Origin: Candidatus Dichloromethanomonas elyunquensis
GTDB taxonomy: Bacteria > Bacillota > Desulfitobacteriia > Desulfitobacteriales > Syntrophobotulaceae
NCBI GenBank assembly: GCA_001515265.1
Contig: LNDB01000009.1
Location: 33,881 to 97,880, forward strand
Reading direction: 5' to 3'
DNA: 64,000 nucleotides
Shown here: piece after piece, positions 53,810 to 63,966 of the stretch
Layout: every line of letters begins with the position of its first letter
Position numbering within the stretch: the first letter of the stretch is position 1
Made by a program: the position numbers and the translations under genes
Notes under the pieces: generated by a model
Database searches by the model: none
Seen by the model: the letters and a program-made list of their open reading frames with translations, nothing else
What the model was told of the DNA's origin: nothing

Positions 53810-53899
53810 TATAATACTGGGACGGTGAAGGCAGAGCAAACATTTATTTGCTATCAGACCATTACACCTTCACCAGGCAGAGAGGTGTATTTTTTATTA
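53810..53899 (+). promoter_or_regulatory. Structured leader RNA of the pan-nad operon (possible pan-motif attenuator)
   Basis: A TATAAT at 53810-53815 puts the transcript start near 53821. The RNA can form GGTGAAGG/CCTTCACC (53824-53831 with 53867-53874), enclosing AGCAAA/TTTGCT (53835-53840 with 53847-53852). Alternatively TACACCT (53863-53869) pairs with AGGTGTA (53883-53889), followed by TTTTTT: a terminator that also hides the AGAGGTG ribosome site. The two folds share 53867-53869 and exclude each other. The Rfam pan motif occurs upstream of pan genes in Firmicutes; I cannot verify a match by eye. Confidence 0.55.
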
Positions 53900-54778
53900 A
53901 TGTTCAGCAATAAATTTGCCATTATTGGAACCGGTGTAGTAGGAACCACGTTAGCGGTATTACTTGAAAAAGCAGGTTTTGAGTGTATCGGTGTGAATAC
54001 CCGCAGTCAGTTTTCCTATCAACGTTTTACGAAATATCTCCAAAAGAAACACTTGGACTTGGATGAGATTTCTCAACAAGCCGATATGATATTCATAACA
54101 ACGCATGACGGATCGATAGAGACTGTTGCGGCACAATTAACGGAACAAAAGGTCATCCGCAAGGAAAAACAGTTATGGGTTCATTGTTCCGGTTCTTTAA
54201 GATCCGAAATCATGTGCAAAGACCGTTCGTTACCTTTACACTATCTTTCTTTACACCCTCTTCAGGCATTTGCCAGCATTGAATGCGCACTTGCGAAAGT
54301 TGCGGGGACCCATTTCGGGATTGAGGGAGATAGTAAATATAGTGAGGATTTCGGGGAAAAGTTGGTCAAGATCTTGGGGGGTATTCCCCACCGCATCGAC
54401 CCAGCGAAAAAAACACTTTACCATGCAGGGGCGGCAGCAGCATCGAATTATCTTGTTTCACTGGCATTTTTGGCGGTAAAGCTTTTTGGACAAGCAGGTA
54501 TTGATCAGGAAGAAGCTTTGGAATCCCTGCTGCCTCTTATGCAAGGGGCCTGCCATAATATCGAAAAAGTTGGCTTACCCGGGGCGCTTACAGGGCCAAT
54601 TGCCAGAGGCGATACCGCAGTAGTGGCCAAGCATTTGCAAGAGATGCCAAGGGAGCTCCTGGAAACCTATAAGGGATTAGGCAGGCTTGCGCTGGAACTG
54701 GGAAAGGAGAGAAAAGAGGTGTTAGGTGAAAGCTATTCTGTTAAAGAATTGGAAAAGCTGCAGCAACTTTTCATGTAA
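53900..54778 (+). CDS. panG: DUF2520 Rossmann protein, probable ketopantoate reductase PanG
   Basis: 292 residues from the ATG at 53900; its ribosome site AGAGGTG lies 12 bases upstream in the leader hairpin, and a GTG at 53885 is an alternative. NKFAIIGTGVVGTTLAVLLEKAGF is an NADP-type Rossmann loop. The C-terminal DUF2520 half contains YHAGAAAASNYLVSLAFLAV and GLPGALTGPIARGD. DUF2520 enzymes called PanG reduce ketopantoate to pantoate in other bacteria. The gene heads a panC-panD operon that has no panE, which supports this role. The function is inferred from family and context. Confidence 0.75.
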   Translation: MFSNKFAIIGTGVVGTTLAVLLEKAGFECIGVNTRSQFSYQRFTKYLQKKHLDLDEISQQADMIFITTHDGSIETVAAQLTEQKVIRKEKQLWVHCSGSLRSEIMCKDRSLPLHYLSLHPLQAFASIECALAKVAGTHFGIEGDSKYSEDFGEKLVKILGGIPHRIDPAKKTLYHAGAAAASNYLVSLAFLAVKLFGQAGIDQEEALESLLPLMQGACHNIEKVGLPGALTGPIARGDTAVVAKHLQEMPRELLETYKGLGRLALELGKERKEVLGESYSVKELEKLQQLFM

Positions 54779-54801
54779 AAAATGAGAATGGAGCGAATTC
54801 C

Positions 54802-55665
54802 ATGAAAATTACCGAATACATTACGCCACTGAAAGAAAATATTGACAAGGCCAGGGAAGAAGGGAAAACAGTCGTTCTGGTCCCTACGATGGGCTTTCTC
54901 CATTACGGGCATCTTGCAATGGTTGAAGATGCCAGAAAAAAAGATGAAAATCATGAAGAAATATATATTGTCATGAGTATATTCGTAAATCCACTGCAAT
55001 TTGGTCCGAACGAAGACTTTAATAAATATCCCCGTAATCTCGAGAGGGATTCCCGCCTTGCCCAGGAAGCAGGAGTGGACATGCTTTTTGTCCCTTCTAT
55101 AGAAGAAATGTATCCCAATGGAAAAAGTTTGACAACCGTTAATGTTTTCACGGTCCCAGACGGTCTATGCGGTGCTTTCAGGCCGGGACACTTTCAGGGA
55201 GTTGCAACTGTGGTAAGCAAATTGTTTAACATTGTTTGGCCGGATGCAGCATATTTTGGCCAAAAGGACTACCAACAGTTCATTGTCATTAAGCAAATGG
55301 TTACAGATTTAAACCTCCCTATCACGCTAATTCCGTATCCCACTGTAAGAGAACCAGACGGATTGGCAATGAGTTCCAGAAATTCCTATCTCAGTAAGGA
55401 ACAGAGGGAACAAGCACCGGTACTATACCGCGCTCTCCAAGAAGGGGCTTCTTTAATAGATTCAGGGGAAAAAAGAATGGAAGTCATCAGAGAAAAAATA
55501 ATCCAAAGAATAAGTTTCCAAACTGACGGGAAAATTGAATATGTAGAAATTCGCAGAGCAGATGACCTCTCCCCGGTTGAAATCATCAACGGAACTATTG
55601 TCATTGCGTTAGCAGTTCATTTTGGTGGGACACGCTTAATCGACAACATCATTGTTGGGGTGTAA
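54802..55665 (+). CDS. panC: Pantothenate synthetase
   Basis: 287 residues. [20 protein letters not shown] contains the HIGH-like motif, and [27 protein letters not shown] and [14 protein letters not shown] (KMSKS-like) complete the active site. It ligates pantoate and beta-alanine. It starts 23 bases after panG and ends five bases before panD, so the three genes form one unit. Confidence 0.96.
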   Translation: MKITEYITPLKENIDKAREEGKTVVLVPTMGFLHYGHLAMVEDARKKDENHEEIYIVMSIFVNPLQFGPNEDFNKYPRNLERDSRLAQEAGVDMLFVPSIEEMYPNGKSLTTVNVFTVPDGLCGAFRPGHFQGVATVVSKLFNIVWPDAAYFGQKDYQQFIVIKQMVTDLNLPITLIPYPTVREPDGLAMSSRNSYLSKEQREQAPVLYRALQEGASLIDSGEKRMEVIREKIIQRISFQTDGKIEYVEIRRADDLSPVEIINGTIVIALAVHFGGTRLIDNIIVGV

Positions 55666-55669
55666 AGTA

Positions 55670-56053
55670 ATGTTTAGAACTATGATGAAATCAAAGATTC
55701 ATAAGGCAAAAGTAACGCAAGCCAATTTGAATTATATCGGCAGTATCACAATTGATCTGAACCTTATGGAACAGGCAAATATTCTTGCTAATGAGAAGGT
55801 TCAGGTGGTTAATAATTACAATGGAGCCAGATTTGAAACCTACGTAATCCCAGGTGAGAGAAACTCCGGCTTGATTTGCCTCAATGGCGCTGCCTCCAGA
55901 CTTGTCCAAGTTGGTGATGAGATCATTATTATTTCCTATGGCCTATTTACAGAGGAAGAAATTCGTCAATACTCGCCGACAATCGTCTTTGTGGATGAAT
56001 ACAATCGTCCTGTAGAGCTGGCTTCCGAAGAGACTCATGGAACGCAGGCTTGA
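55670..56053 (+). CDS. panD: Aspartate 1-decarboxylase
   Basis: 127 residues from the ATG at 55670, with GGGGTG upstream. The self-processing site is Gly24-Ser25 in NYIGSITID, from which Ser25 becomes the pyruvoyl group. [20 protein letters not shown] follows near residue 75. It makes beta-alanine for panC. The usual PanM-type maturation factor is not encoded here. Confidence 0.96.
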   Translation: MFRTMMKSKIHKAKVTQANLNYIGSITIDLNLMEQANILANEKVQVVNNYNGARFETYVIPGERNSGLICLNGAASRLVQVGDEIIIISYGLFTEEEIRQYSPTIVFVDEYNRPVELASEETHGTQA

Positions 56054-56096
56054 CACTTTTTGTCTCCAAGCATAGAATTTAGAAAAAAGGTGTCAG
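56051..56096 (+). repeat. Inverted repeat between panD and nadA
   Basis: TGACACTTTT (56051-56060) faces AAAAGGTGTCA (56085-56095) across about 24 bases. The outer TGACAC/GTGTCA arms are perfect. It could be an RNA hairpin or a spaced operator. There is no T run after it. Confidence 0.5.
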
Positions 56097-56116
56097 AAAG
56101 GAAAGGGGAAGCTGGA

Positions 56117-57037
56117 ATGAATAATGGGCACAATGGTCAGCTAATCAATGAAGTAAATGCACTGCGTGCGGAAAGGAATGCTGTTATTCTTGCTCATTAC
56201 TATCAACCGGGAGAGGTTCAGGATATTGCCGATTATGTTGGAGATTCCTTGCAGCTTGCTCAAAAAGCTGCGACTACGAATGCGGACGTAATTGTATTTT
56301 GCGGAGTGTATTTTATGGCAGAAAGTGCAGCGATCCTTTCGCCTGAGAAAATTGTTCTCCTTCCTGAGCCTAAGGCGGGATGTCCGATGGCAGACATGGC
56401 AGACGTAAATGATTTAAGGAAGAGAAAGGCTGAACTCCCCGGGGTCAAAGTTGTGTGCTACGTAAATTCTTCTGCTGAAGTGAAAGCAGAAAGTGATATT
56501 TGCTGTACTTCGTCTAATGCCCATAAAATTGTAGAGTCTCTCGCGGACGAAGATATTTTATTTGTACCGGATGAGAATCTGGGAAAGTATGTGGCTAGCA
56601 AAGCTAAAAGGCATTTTCATTTGTGGCAGGGATTCTGCCCTATCCATCACCGCTTACATAAGGGAGATATTCAAAAAAGCAGGATGGAACATCCGGAAGC
56701 TAAGGTTTTGGTCCATCCTGAATGTCGGGAAGAGGTTTGGCGGGAAGCAGACTATGTCGGCTCAACCGCGGGTATTATTCAATATGCCGTTAATTCAAAG
56801 GATAAAGAGTTTATTATTGGAACAGAATGCGGCATTCTTCATGAACTTAAAAAACGTTGTCCGGATAAGACTTTTTACATGGCGTCTGAATTCCTGCAGT
56901 GTCCCAACATGAAAAAAACTGACTTGCAAAAGGTGAGAGACGCTCTCTTTTCCCTCTCCCCTAGGGTGACGGTGTCAGCGGAAGTCAGGGAAAAAGCGAT
57001 TGACGCACTGGAAAAGATGTTGGCCGTTACCAAATAA
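56117..57037 (+). CDS. nadA: Quinolinate synthase
   Basis: 306 residues from the ATG at 56117, with AAGGGG upstream; the longer frame from 56060 lies in the repeat. AVILAHYYQPGEVQDIADYV, FCGVYFMAESAAIL and HPECREEVW are characteristic. GTECGILHELKKRCP and FLQCPNMKKTDL also belong to the family; three of the cysteines hold its [4Fe-4S] cluster. It condenses iminoaspartate with DHAP. It begins the nadA-nadB-nadC block. Confidence 0.96.
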   Translation: MNNGHNGQLINEVNALRAERNAVILAHYYQPGEVQDIADYVGDSLQLAQKAATTNADVIVFCGVYFMAESAAILSPEKIVLLPEPKAGCPMADMADVNDLRKRKAELPGVKVVCYVNSSAEVKAESDICCTSSNAHKIVESLADEDILFVPDENLGKYVASKAKRHFHLWQGFCPIHHRLHKGDIQKSRMEHPEAKVLVHPECREEVWREADYVGSTAGIIQYAVNSKDKEFIIGTECGILHELKKRCPDKTFYMASEFLQCPNMKKTDLQKVRDALFSLSPRVTVSAEVREKAIDALEKMLAVTK

Positions 57038-57072
57038 AAGAGTAATTTTTACTTGAGGATGAGTAAGGGAAA

Positions 57073-58674
57073 ATGAAAGATAGTGATTTTTTAATCCCGT
57101 GGAGCAAGGATAGCCTTGTTGTCAACTATACAGAAGTCCTTGTTCTGGGCAGCGGAATCGCAGGTCTCTTCGCAGCAATAAAACTGAGCCGGAAATTTGA
57201 TGTTACAGTGCTGACGAAGAAAAACATTATGGAAGGGAATACGGAACACGCTCAGGGGGGGATTGCCGTAGCGCTTAATCAGGATGATTCACCAGAATTT
57301 CATTATGGTGATACAATTCTGGCAGGTGCCGGTCTGTGCAATTTAGAAGCGGTAAAGATTTTAGCGGAAAAAGGCCCTGAATGTGTCAGAAGACTTATCG
57401 AACTGGGAACGAAATTCGATAGGCATGATAATGAGCTGGACTTTACGAAAGAAGGAGCCCATAGCAAAAGAAGAGTTCTCCATGCCAGAGGAGATGCGAC
57501 CGGTGAAGAAATCGAGAGGGCACTTGTTGAAGTTGTAAGGTCCCGGCTAATTACGGTAAAAGAAAACCATTATGTAATTGATTTCATTAAAAATCATCAT
57601 GGAGAAATTGCCGGAGTACTGGTATTAAATCAAATCAGCGGCAAAGTTGAGGCCTGGCTGGCAAAGGCGGTAGTTCTTGCTACTGGGGGATTGGGGCAGT
57701 TGTATAAGCATACCACAAATCCTGAGTTAGCCACAGGGGATGGAATTGCTGCTGCCTACCGTGCCGGGGCTGAGCTCATGGATATGGAATTTATTCAGTT
57801 TCACCCAACAGCATTATTACTTCCAGGAGCACCGAGCTTTTTGATTTCGGAAGCCGCAAGGGGTGAAGGAGCAAAACTTCTGAATGTTCGCGGAGAACGG
57901 TTCATGGAAGGAATTCCTGGCCAGGAATTGGCTCCGAGGGATGTGGTTGCCCGGGCGATATGGGAGCAAATGAAAGATAGTCCTGTCTACTTAGATTTTA
58001 GCTGCTTAGAGCAGCCCCAAGACAGATTTCCAACTATCTATAGTACATGTCTTGATTATGGTATTGATATTTCGACCACTCCTGTTCCCATAGGTCCCGC
58101 TGCCCATTATATGATGGGTGGTGTTAAAGTTAACAATATGGGAGAGACCAATCTGGCTAATTTGTATGCTTGCGGAGAATGTGCCTGCAACGGAGTACAT
58201 GGAGCCAATCGGCTGGCAAGTAATTCTTTATTGGATGGTTTGGTTTTTGCTTCAATGATCACAGATAGCCTCAGCAGTAAAACCTTTGTCCTTGCTAAAT
58301 GGGAAAATGTTAGACCGTTTAAGGGTGTTTGGGACATCAATCAAAAAGGCTCTGCTGATGTACAATTCCTGCGGAAACAAATCAAGGATATTATGTGGGA
58401 AAAAGCAGGAATTATTCGAACGCAACAAGGATTGCTTGAAGCTTATTCTCAATTGATAAAATTTTGGGAAGAATTTACGCCGTCACTTGAGGTGCCCCAT
58501 TTAGAGCTGGGGAATATGATCAGTCTCGGATTAATTATTGCAAAAACAGCTATGGAAAGGGAAGAGAGCAGAGGCGGGCATTACCGCAGCGATTTTCCGT
58601 TTGCCAATAAGCATTGGCAGAAGCATTCAGTACTGAAGCGGGGTGACCAACATGTTGGCTATGTTTCAATATGA
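57073..58674 (+). CDS. nadB: L-aspartate oxidase
   Basis: 533 residues. An N-terminal FAD Rossmann loop (VLVLGSGIAGLFAAIKLS), NTEHAQGGIAVALNQDDSPE, the active-site segments EFIQFHPTALLLPG and HGANRLASNSLLDGLVF, and a C-terminal helical domain match NadB. It oxidises aspartate to iminoaspartate; in an anaerobe fumarate or another acceptor is the likely oxidant. NadC starts 22 bases before its stop. Confidence 0.95.
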   Translation: MKDSDFLIPWSKDSLVVNYTEVLVLGSGIAGLFAAIKLSRKFDVTVLTKKNIMEGNTEHAQGGIAVALNQDDSPEFHYGDTILAGAGLCNLEAVKILAEKGPECVRRLIELGTKFDRHDNELDFTKEGAHSKRRVLHARGDATGEEIERALVEVVRSRLITVKENHYVIDFIKNHHGEIAGVLVLNQISGKVEAWLAKAVVLATGGLGQLYKHTTNPELATGDGIAAAYRAGAELMDMEFIQFHPTALLLPGAPSFLISEAARGEGAKLLNVRGERFMEGIPGQELAPRDVVARAIWEQMKDSPVYLDFSCLEQPQDRFPTIYSTCLDYGIDISTTPVPIGPAAHYMMGGVKVNNMGETNLANLYACGECACNGVHGANRLASNSLLDGLVFASMITDSLSSKTFVLAKWENVRPFKGVWDINQKGSADVQFLRKQIKDIMWEKAGIIRTQQGLLEAYSQLIKFWEEFTPSLEVPHLELGNMISLGLIIAKTAMEREESRGGHYRSDFPFANKHWQKHSVLKRGDQHVGYVSI

Positions 58675-59530
58675 GGAATTGATCGAGAGAGCCCTTAAAG
58701 AGGATATAGGGACAGGGGATATCAGTTCTATTATCATTCCTGAGGATTATCAGGGCGAAGCTAAAATCTATGCGAAAGAACAGGGAATCATTTGTGGTAT
58801 TGACATTGCGGAATTGGTCTTTAAGAAAGTTGATCCTTCAATTGTATGTGAGTTAAAGGTAAAAGACGGAGACTGTATTACCCACGGTATGCTTGTTATG
58901 AAAATAAAGGGCTCCCTTACTGGAATGCTTCAAGCTGAAAGAACAGCATTGAACTTTTTACAGCATCTTTCAGGCATATCAAGCGCCACGAGGAAACTGG
59001 CAGATACTGTGGCTGACTTAGGGGTAAAGGTTGTCGATACACGAAAAACCCTGCCGGGAATCAGAAATCTTCAAAAATACGCTGTGCGTATCGGAGGCGG
59101 CCATAACCACCGATTCGGCTTATATGATGCTGTAATTCTCAAGGATAACCATCATGCCGTTGCAGGGGGCTTGAGTGAGGCTGTCCGGAGGGTAAAAACA
59201 AAAATCGGCCACATGGTGAAAATCGAGGTGGAATGTGAAACGCTGCAACAAGTGAAGGATGCCTTGGCTTGCGGTGTTGACGTGATTATGCTGGATAATA
59301 TGTCTATTCAGGAGATGAAACAAGCAGTAGAGATGATTAATCACAAGGCAATTGTTGAAGCCTCAGGAGGAATCAACGAAGCAAATATTCGTGAGATTGC
59401 CGAAACGGGAGTAGATATTCTGTCCATGGGGTGTCTAACCCACTCTGTAGAAGCAGTAGATTTTTCATTGGTTGTGGATGATATGAAACCTTCTATTCGA
59501 AAATATATTCATGAGGCAGAAAAAATTTGA
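58652..59530 (+). CDS. nadC: Nicotinate-nucleotide pyrophosphorylase (quinolinate phosphoribosyltransferase)
   Basis: 292 residues from the ATG at 58652, with GGGGTG six bases upstream; a GTG at 58643 is part of that site. LKEDIGTGDISS, TALNFLQHLSGISSATRKL, VVDTRKTLPGIRNLQKYAVR and VIMLDNMSIQEMK are the family motifs. It makes nicotinate mononucleotide from quinolinate and PRPP, completing the three-gene NAD block. It is translationally coupled to nadB. Confidence 0.96.
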   Translation: MLAMFQYEELIERALKEDIGTGDISSIIIPEDYQGEAKIYAKEQGIICGIDIAELVFKKVDPSIVCELKVKDGDCITHGMLVMKIKGSLTGMLQAERTALNFLQHLSGISSATRKLADTVADLGVKVVDTRKTLPGIRNLQKYAVRIGGGHNHRFGLYDAVILKDNHHAVAGGLSEAVRRVKTKIGHMVKIEVECETLQQVKDALACGVDVIMLDNMSIQEMKQAVEMINHKAIVEASGGINEANIREIAETGVDILSMGCLTHSVEAVDFSLVVDDMKPSIRKYIHEAEKI

Positions 59531-59552
59531 GATTTAATCTGGGAGTTCAAAA

Positions 59553-60320
59553 ATGATTCTGGTTTCTGATGTTGGAAATACGAATATCGTATTTGGAGTT
59601 TATCAGGAAAAGCATCTTCTCAATCATTGGAGGATATCCACCAATAAATTTAGTACAGATGATGAATATGCAGTACTGTTGCGAAATCTCTTTGCGATTC
59701 ATGGGCTGACTTTTCAGGATATTACAGGAGCGGTTATTTCCTCTGTAGTACCTCCTGTTACCCCTGCCTTAGAGAGACTGGTCAAAAAATATTTCCGAGT
59801 ATCTCCCCTGATTGTCGGGCCAGGAGTAAAAACCGGGATCTTTATTGTTTACGATAATCCCCGCGAGGTTGGCGCTGACCGTATTGTGAATGCGGTGGCC
59901 GCCTATGATAAATATGGGGGACCCTTAATTATTGTAGATTTTGGAACTGCAACTACTTTTTGTGCAGTGAGCCAGAAAGGAGAATATTTAGGGGGGGCTA
60001 TTGCACCGGGGATAGGAATTTCTGCGGAGGCGCTTTTTCAAAGAGCTTCTAAATTGCCGCGAATTGAAATCATTAAAACGAAGAACATTATCGGGAAGAA
60101 CACAATCAGCGGAATGCAGTCAGGGATTTATTACGGATATTGCGGACAGGTAGACCGTATTGTTGAGTTGATGAAAGCAGAATTAACCGGTAAGGTAAAA
60201 GTCATTGCAACCGGTGGTTTGGCGGAACTGATTGCCGAAGATGCAAAGGCTATTGAAACGATTGATCCCTTTTTAACGCTTGATGGGCTGTTGATTATCT
60301 ATGAGAGGAACCAGCGTTAA
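59553..60320 (+). CDS. coaX: Type III pantothenate kinase
   Basis: 255 residues. [17 protein letters not shown] is the phosphate loop of the ASKHA fold, and [48 protein letters not shown] (two segments) complete the CoaX signature. It phosphorylates pantothenate, the first CoA step. Placed 22 bases after nadC, it links the pan and nad parts of this cluster. A terminator follows. Confidence 0.96.
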   Translation: MILVSDVGNTNIVFGVYQEKHLLNHWRISTNKFSTDDEYAVLLRNLFAIHGLTFQDITGAVISSVVPPVTPALERLVKKYFRVSPLIVGPGVKTGIFIVYDNPREVGADRIVNAVAAYDKYGGPLIIVDFGTATTFCAVSQKGEYLGGAIAPGIGISAEALFQRASKLPRIEIIKTKNIIGKNTISGMQSGIYYGYCGQVDRIVELMKAELTGKVKVIATGGLAELIAEDAKAIETIDPFLTLDGLLIIYERNQR

Positions 60321-60352
60321 TATCGTATAAAAGTAAAAAGTGTGGTTCGAAA

Positions 60353-60380
60353 ACGAGCATTTTCATGCTCGTGTTTTATT
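60353..60380 (+). terminator. Intrinsic terminator after coaX
   Basis: ACGAGCAT (60353-60360), loop TTTC, ATGCTCGT (60365-60372), then GTTTTATT. It separates the cofactor operon from dusB. Confidence 0.82.
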
Positions 60381-60411
60381 CACGTTAAATGAATACAACA
60401 CGGAGATTACA

Positions 60412-61371
60412 ATGAAACTTGGAAATTACTCAATAAATAAACCGGTATTCATGGCACCCATGGCAGGAATTACCGACAAAGCCTTTCGCGAGATTATTCA
60501 GTTGACAGGCGGAAAATATGCCTTTACGGAAATGATTAGTGATAATGCGCTGTTGCATCAGAACTCCAAAACGTATCGGATGCTCAATCTGGACGGAGAA
60601 CAGGAGCCCAGAATTGTCCAATTATTTGGTTCTGATCCGGAACAGATGGCTAAGGCAGCTATCATCGTAGAAGAGAATAACGCAAATGTGATTGATATTA
60701 ATATGGGCTGCCCAACACCTAAAATAGTTAAAAACGGAGAGGGGGCAGCTTTACTCAAAAATTTGAATCTTGCGGAAAAAATAGCTCATGCAGTAGTGAA
60801 TGCCGTTAAGATACCGGTTACAGTTAAAATTCGCTTGGGGTGGGATGATTCCGGTATTGTTGCATTAGAATTGGCTTCCCGTTTAGAGGATGCCGGGATT
60901 TGTATGATATCTGTTCATGCCAGGACAAGAGAACAATATTATTCCGGTAAAGCAGATTGGAAATGGATTGGTAAGGTCAAAAAGAATGTCCATATTCCCG
61001 TAATTGGAAACGGAGATATTCAAAGCCCCCAGGATGCATTGAGAATGATTCGGGAAACAGGCTGCGATGGGGTTATGATTGCGCGGGGAGCCTTGGGTAA
61101 TCCATGGCTGATCGGCAGAACGCAGCACTTTTTGGAAACAGGTGAATTTCTGCCTGAACCTGGAGAAGAATCAAAATTGAATGTGTTGCTGAACCATTTT
61201 GAGAAGCTCCTTGAATATAAAGGGGAGAAGATAGGATTAAACGAAATCAGAAAACATGCTGCATGGTACATTAAAGGGCGAAGAAATGCTGCCGAATATC
61301 GGAAGGAGATCATGACAACACAGAATCCCAATTCGATGAGGGCTATTTTTCAAAAAATTTTTCTTGAATAA
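60412..61371 (+). CDS. dusB: tRNA-dihydrouridine synthase
   Basis: 319 residues from the ATG at 60412, with CGGAG six bases upstream; the frame from 60340 runs through the terminator and is rejected. PVFMAPMAGITDKAFREI, IDINMGCPTPKIVKNGEGAALL with the catalytic cysteine, VSVHARTREQYYSGKADW and MIARGALGNPWL are DusB motifs. This FMN enzyme reduces uridines in the tRNA D-loop. Position before greA-lysS is conserved. Confidence 0.95.
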   Translation: MKLGNYSINKPVFMAPMAGITDKAFREIIQLTGGKYAFTEMISDNALLHQNSKTYRMLNLDGEQEPRIVQLFGSDPEQMAKAAIIVEENNANVIDINMGCPTPKIVKNGEGAALLKNLNLAEKIAHAVVNAVKIPVTVKIRLGWDDSGIVALELASRLEDAGICMISVHARTREQYYSGKADWKWIGKVKKNVHIPVIGNGDIQSPQDALRMIRETGCDGVMIARGALGNPWLIGRTQHFLETGEFLPEPGEESKLNVLLNHFEKLLEYKGEKIGLNEIRKHAAWYIKGRRNAAEYRKEIMTTQNPNSMRAIFQKIFLE

Positions 61372-61426
61372 GATAAAAATTGATTATTTTCAAAGGATTC
61401 AAAGTATGTTTTTCGCAAAGAACTGC

Positions 61427-61455
61427 TTGACAACCTTTTAGTCGTTACTTATAAT
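61427..61455 (+). promoter_or_regulatory. Consensus sigma-A promoter of greA
   Basis: TTGACA (61427-61432), a 17-base spacer and TATAAT (61450-61455): a perfect match in both boxes. The leader to greA is about 115 bases. Confidence 0.85.
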
Positions 61456-61578
61456 ACCAGTATTAAAATAGCAGGAAGAGTTTTACAGCGTATATTTTAT
61501 TTTGCATGTGTATATAATGTTTCACATACACGGAATAAAAATATAGCCTCAAGAAGGGAAGAGGGAGGGGTATTTTTT

Positions 61579-62049
61579 ATGCCCGAAAAAGAAGTAATTT
61601 TGACACTTGATGGTTTGAAAAAACTTGAAGAGGAACTTGAAACGTTAAAAACTCAAAGAAGAAGGGAAGTGGCCGAAAGGATCAAACAAGCTATAGAATT
61701 CGGAGATATATCCGAGAATTCGGAGTATGAAGATGCCAAGAACGAACAGGCTTTTATCGAGGGAAGGATTATAACTCTGGAGAAAATGCTCAGAAATGCC
61801 AGGGTTATTGATGATAACGAAGAAAAAGATACTGTTTCTGTCGGCAGTACCATTGTTCTGAAAGATATTGAATTCGGGGATCAAGAAGACTATACAATTG
61901 TTGGTTCAGCCGAAGCAGACCCCGCTGTCAATAAAATTTCTAATGAGTCTCCTGTTGGGAAAGCTGTGCTGGGGCAGTCCAAAGGAAGCATTGTTGAAGT
62001 GAATGTTCCGGCCGGTATGCTTCGGTACGAAATTGTGGATATACGATAA
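61579..62049 (+). CDS. greA: Transcription elongation factor GreA
   Basis: 156 residues. The N-terminal coiled coil ([20 protein letters not shown]) holds the acidic tip, [23 protein letters not shown], here read in two parts. The C-terminal FKBP-like domain ends with [18 protein letters not shown]. GreA enters the RNA polymerase secondary channel and stimulates transcript cleavage. A GAGGGAGGGG site precedes the ATG. Confidence 0.96.
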   Translation: MPEKEVILTLDGLKKLEEELETLKTQRRREVAERIKQAIEFGDISENSEYEDAKNEQAFIEGRIITLEKMLRNARVIDDNEEKDTVSVGSTIVLKDIEFGDQEDYTIVGSAEADPAVNKISNESPVGKAVLGQSKGSIVEVNVPAGMLRYEIVDIR

Positions 62050-62073
62050 TCGTCTATAATATTCAATGAAAAA

Positions 62074-62116
62074 TACCCAACCCGCAGCACGGGTCCATTG
62101 TGTTGCGGGTTGGGTA
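62074..62116 (+). terminator. GC-rich hairpin between greA and lysS
   Basis: TACCCAACCCGCA (62074-62086) pairs perfectly over 13 bp with TGCGGGTTGGGTA (62104-62116). Only scattered T residues follow, so it may terminate partly or act as an mRNA-processing element. A TATAAT for lysS lies at 62141-62146. Confidence 0.6.
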
Positions 62117-62151
62117 GTATTTACAGGCTTTTTGATTTGTTATAATATTGA

Positions 62152-63657
<1,506 letters not shown>

Positions 63658-63688
63658 AATTGATTTTGACCTAATTATCGCATACAGC

Positions 63689-63722
63689 ATAAACTCGCAT
63701 GATTGCCGGGTTTATTTTTTTA
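63689..63722 (+). terminator. Intrinsic terminator after lysS
   Basis: ATAAACTCG (63689-63697) pairs with CGGGTTTAT (63707-63715, one wobble) and is followed by a T run. Confidence 0.82.
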
Positions 63723-63836
63723 AAGTTTACGGATGCATATTTTTTAATAAACTGATTATCCTTTAGATATTCGAAGTATTATGTGATAAAACGGAGTATA
63801 TTCACCGTAGTAATGAATAAAGCAGGCTCAATGTGC

Positions 63837-63865
63837 TTGAAAGGTTCTTTTAACTTTGGTATTAT
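63837..63865 (+). promoter_or_regulatory. First of two tandem promoters at the right edge
   Basis: TTGAAA (63837-63842), a 17-base spacer and TATTAT (63860-63865). The region 63723-63836 holds no gene that I can see. Confidence 0.55.
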
Positions 63866-63937
63866 AACAAAGCGCTCGGGACACAACGAGCCAACAAGAG
63901 GAATCACACGGAAGAAAGTCTGAGTAAAAATTAACAG

Positions 63938-63966
63938 TTGACAAAAACTGCTCCGTTTGCTAAGAT
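63938..63966 (+). promoter_or_regulatory. Second tandem promoter, probably of an rRNA operon beyond the edge
   Basis: TTGACA (63938-63943), a 17-base spacer and TAAGAT (63961-63966), 101 bases after the first promoter. Paired promoters of this spacing, no ORF, and the place after lysS (followed by an rRNA operon in Bacillus) suggest a stable-RNA operon starting just outside. Confidence 0.55.
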
